Part shown: positions 38,707-39,291 of the stretch, piece after piece
How positions within the stretch are numbered: the stretch's first letter is position 1
How the letters are laid out: every line of letters begins with the position of its first letter
IMG/VR virus record: IMGVR_UViG_3300031999_000087
Span: 1-39,291 of that record
Source of the DNA: a virus
DNA length: 39,291 nucleotides
Strand: one strand, 5' to 3'
Program-made: the position numbers and the translations under genes
Notes under the pieces: generated by a model
Seen by the model: the letters and a program-made list of their open reading frames with translations, nothing else
Database searches by the model: none
Told to the model about the DNA's origin: nothing

Positions 38707-39291
38707 ACTCGGCAATGCTTGACCTCTATATCTACTACGTCAACGAGCGCGACGCAGTACAGGCCCGGCGAGAGGCTGGGATCCCAGCCCCTTGGACTGG
38801 CGACCAAATACTCCGCAATCACCACTTCTGCCACAACCGCCGAGAGGACGATCGTGGCACCAAGGAGATCAGGGCAGAGATCCTAAAGTTTGGCGATGAC
38901 GTAACTCGGCTCCCAGCGCTCTACACTATGGCCCGACTGTTCAACCATGCCCCCACCGTAGAGGACTGGCGCATCGGTGGGGTTAAGCTGGTTCGGGACA
39001 TTCGTGATGGGGGTGGTAAGATCTTCAACACTGCCTACGTCGTCAGCACGGCTGGGGAGTCTATTGATAAGGTGACGTACGTCAGCAGGCTTGTTCACGC
39101 TGTGGCCAAGCTAGACGTCCCCCGCACCAGTTGCCGCGACGCCTTCGATGCTCTGCGCACGGTGCCGGGGCTGGGCAGCTTCCTAGCGGGGCAGGTAGTG
39201 GCCGACCTTAAGAACGACCGCTACCTTGTAGACGTCCCCGACTGGCACACCTTTGCCGTGATGGGGCCGGGCAGCAAGAAGGGGCTTGACT
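38703..39291 (+). CDS. aGPT-Pplase-like protein, N-terminal part (gene cut by window edge)
   Basis: The gene starts at 38703 inside the previous stop and continues through the junction to 334 (259 residues in all). The N-terminal signature PAPWTGDQILRNHHFCHNRR followed by EDDRGTKEI (residues 28-57) is the hallmark of the alpha-glutamyl/putrescinyl-thymine pyrophosphorylase superfamily. In known phages of the ViI, M6 and SP10 type, these enzymes replace a pyrophosphate on hydroxymethyluracil in DNA with an amine. The required 5-hmU-DNA kinase was not found in this window. The last 143 bases repeat the window start. Confidence 0.85.
   Translation, partial: MNSAMLDLYIYYVNERDAVQARREAGIPAPWTGDQILRNHHFCHNRREDDRGTKEIRAEILKFGDDVTRLPALYTMARLFNHAPTVEDWRIGGVKLVRDIRDGGGKIFNTAYVVSTAGESIDKVTYVSRLVHAVAKLDVPRTSCRDAFDALRTVPGLGSFLAGQVVADLKNDRYLVDVPDWHTFAVMGPGSKKGLD
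39149..39291. repeat. Terminal overlap, right copy
   Basis: Matches 1-143 with one mismatch (C at 39165 versus T at 17), which reads Pro instead of Ser in the aGPT-Pplase-like protein. Supports circular closure at 39,148 bp, with a real variant or sequencing difference at one base. Confidence 0.95.

Overview
The window is one essentially complete genome of a tailed double-stranded DNA phage, seen as a circular (or terminally redundant) sequence. The first 143 bases recur at the last 143 bases with one mismatch, so the unit length is 39,148 bp, and the gene cut by the window edges (starting at 38703 and ending at 334) joins in frame. The gene order terminase - portal - scaffold - capsid - adaptor - gp10-like hub - ejection proteins - fibre, with no tape-measure or sheath gene, points to a podovirus. 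A lipoprotein in the lysis region, Shine-Dalgarno sites and sigma70-type promoters suggest a Gram-negative host. No integrase or repressor was recognised.

Layout: (1) 23113 down to 2038, minus strand: one long late operon with terminase subunits, portal, a 40-codon gene, zinc ribbon, scaffold, major capsid, decoration-like proteins, adaptor, gp10-like hub, GNAT-like protein, ejection-type proteins, tail fibre, two paralogous receptor-type proteins, then a lysis cassette. (2) 23114-24986: control region with a strong late promoter preceded by three 22-bp-spaced repeats, GC-rich repeat blocks, a small plus-strand transcription unit with a perfect terminator, and an AT-rich tract; this is a candidate origin. 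(3) 26999-24987, minus: primase-helicase. (4) 29802-27208, minus: ten small genes, nearly all overlapping, behind a promoter buried in a 13-bp inverted repeat. (5) 30054 to the window end and round to 2048, plus strand: replication and DNA modification, with a possible ssDNA-binding protein, family A polymerase, Cas4-like nuclease, VRR-NUC, SNF2-type helicase, then the modification genes.

The most interesting content is the modification cluster 37800-1705 (through the junction). It encodes a TET-associated-type glycosyltransferase, a small membrane protein, a protein of the alpha-glutamyl/putrescinyl-thymine pyrophosphorylase (aGPT-Pplase) superfamily, a ThyA-family dUMP hydroxymethylase/thymidylate synthase, and a DUF3310 protein related to the T7 gp1.7 nucleotide kinase. 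Together they suggest that thymine is partly or fully replaced by 5-hydroxymethyluracil that is then hypermodified or glycosylated. No P-loop 5-hmU-DNA kinase, which known aGPT-Pplase pathways use, was seen, so the chemistry may differ from the described routes. A second notable item is a 234-nt gene-free, strongly structured stretch between two replication genes (34836-35069).
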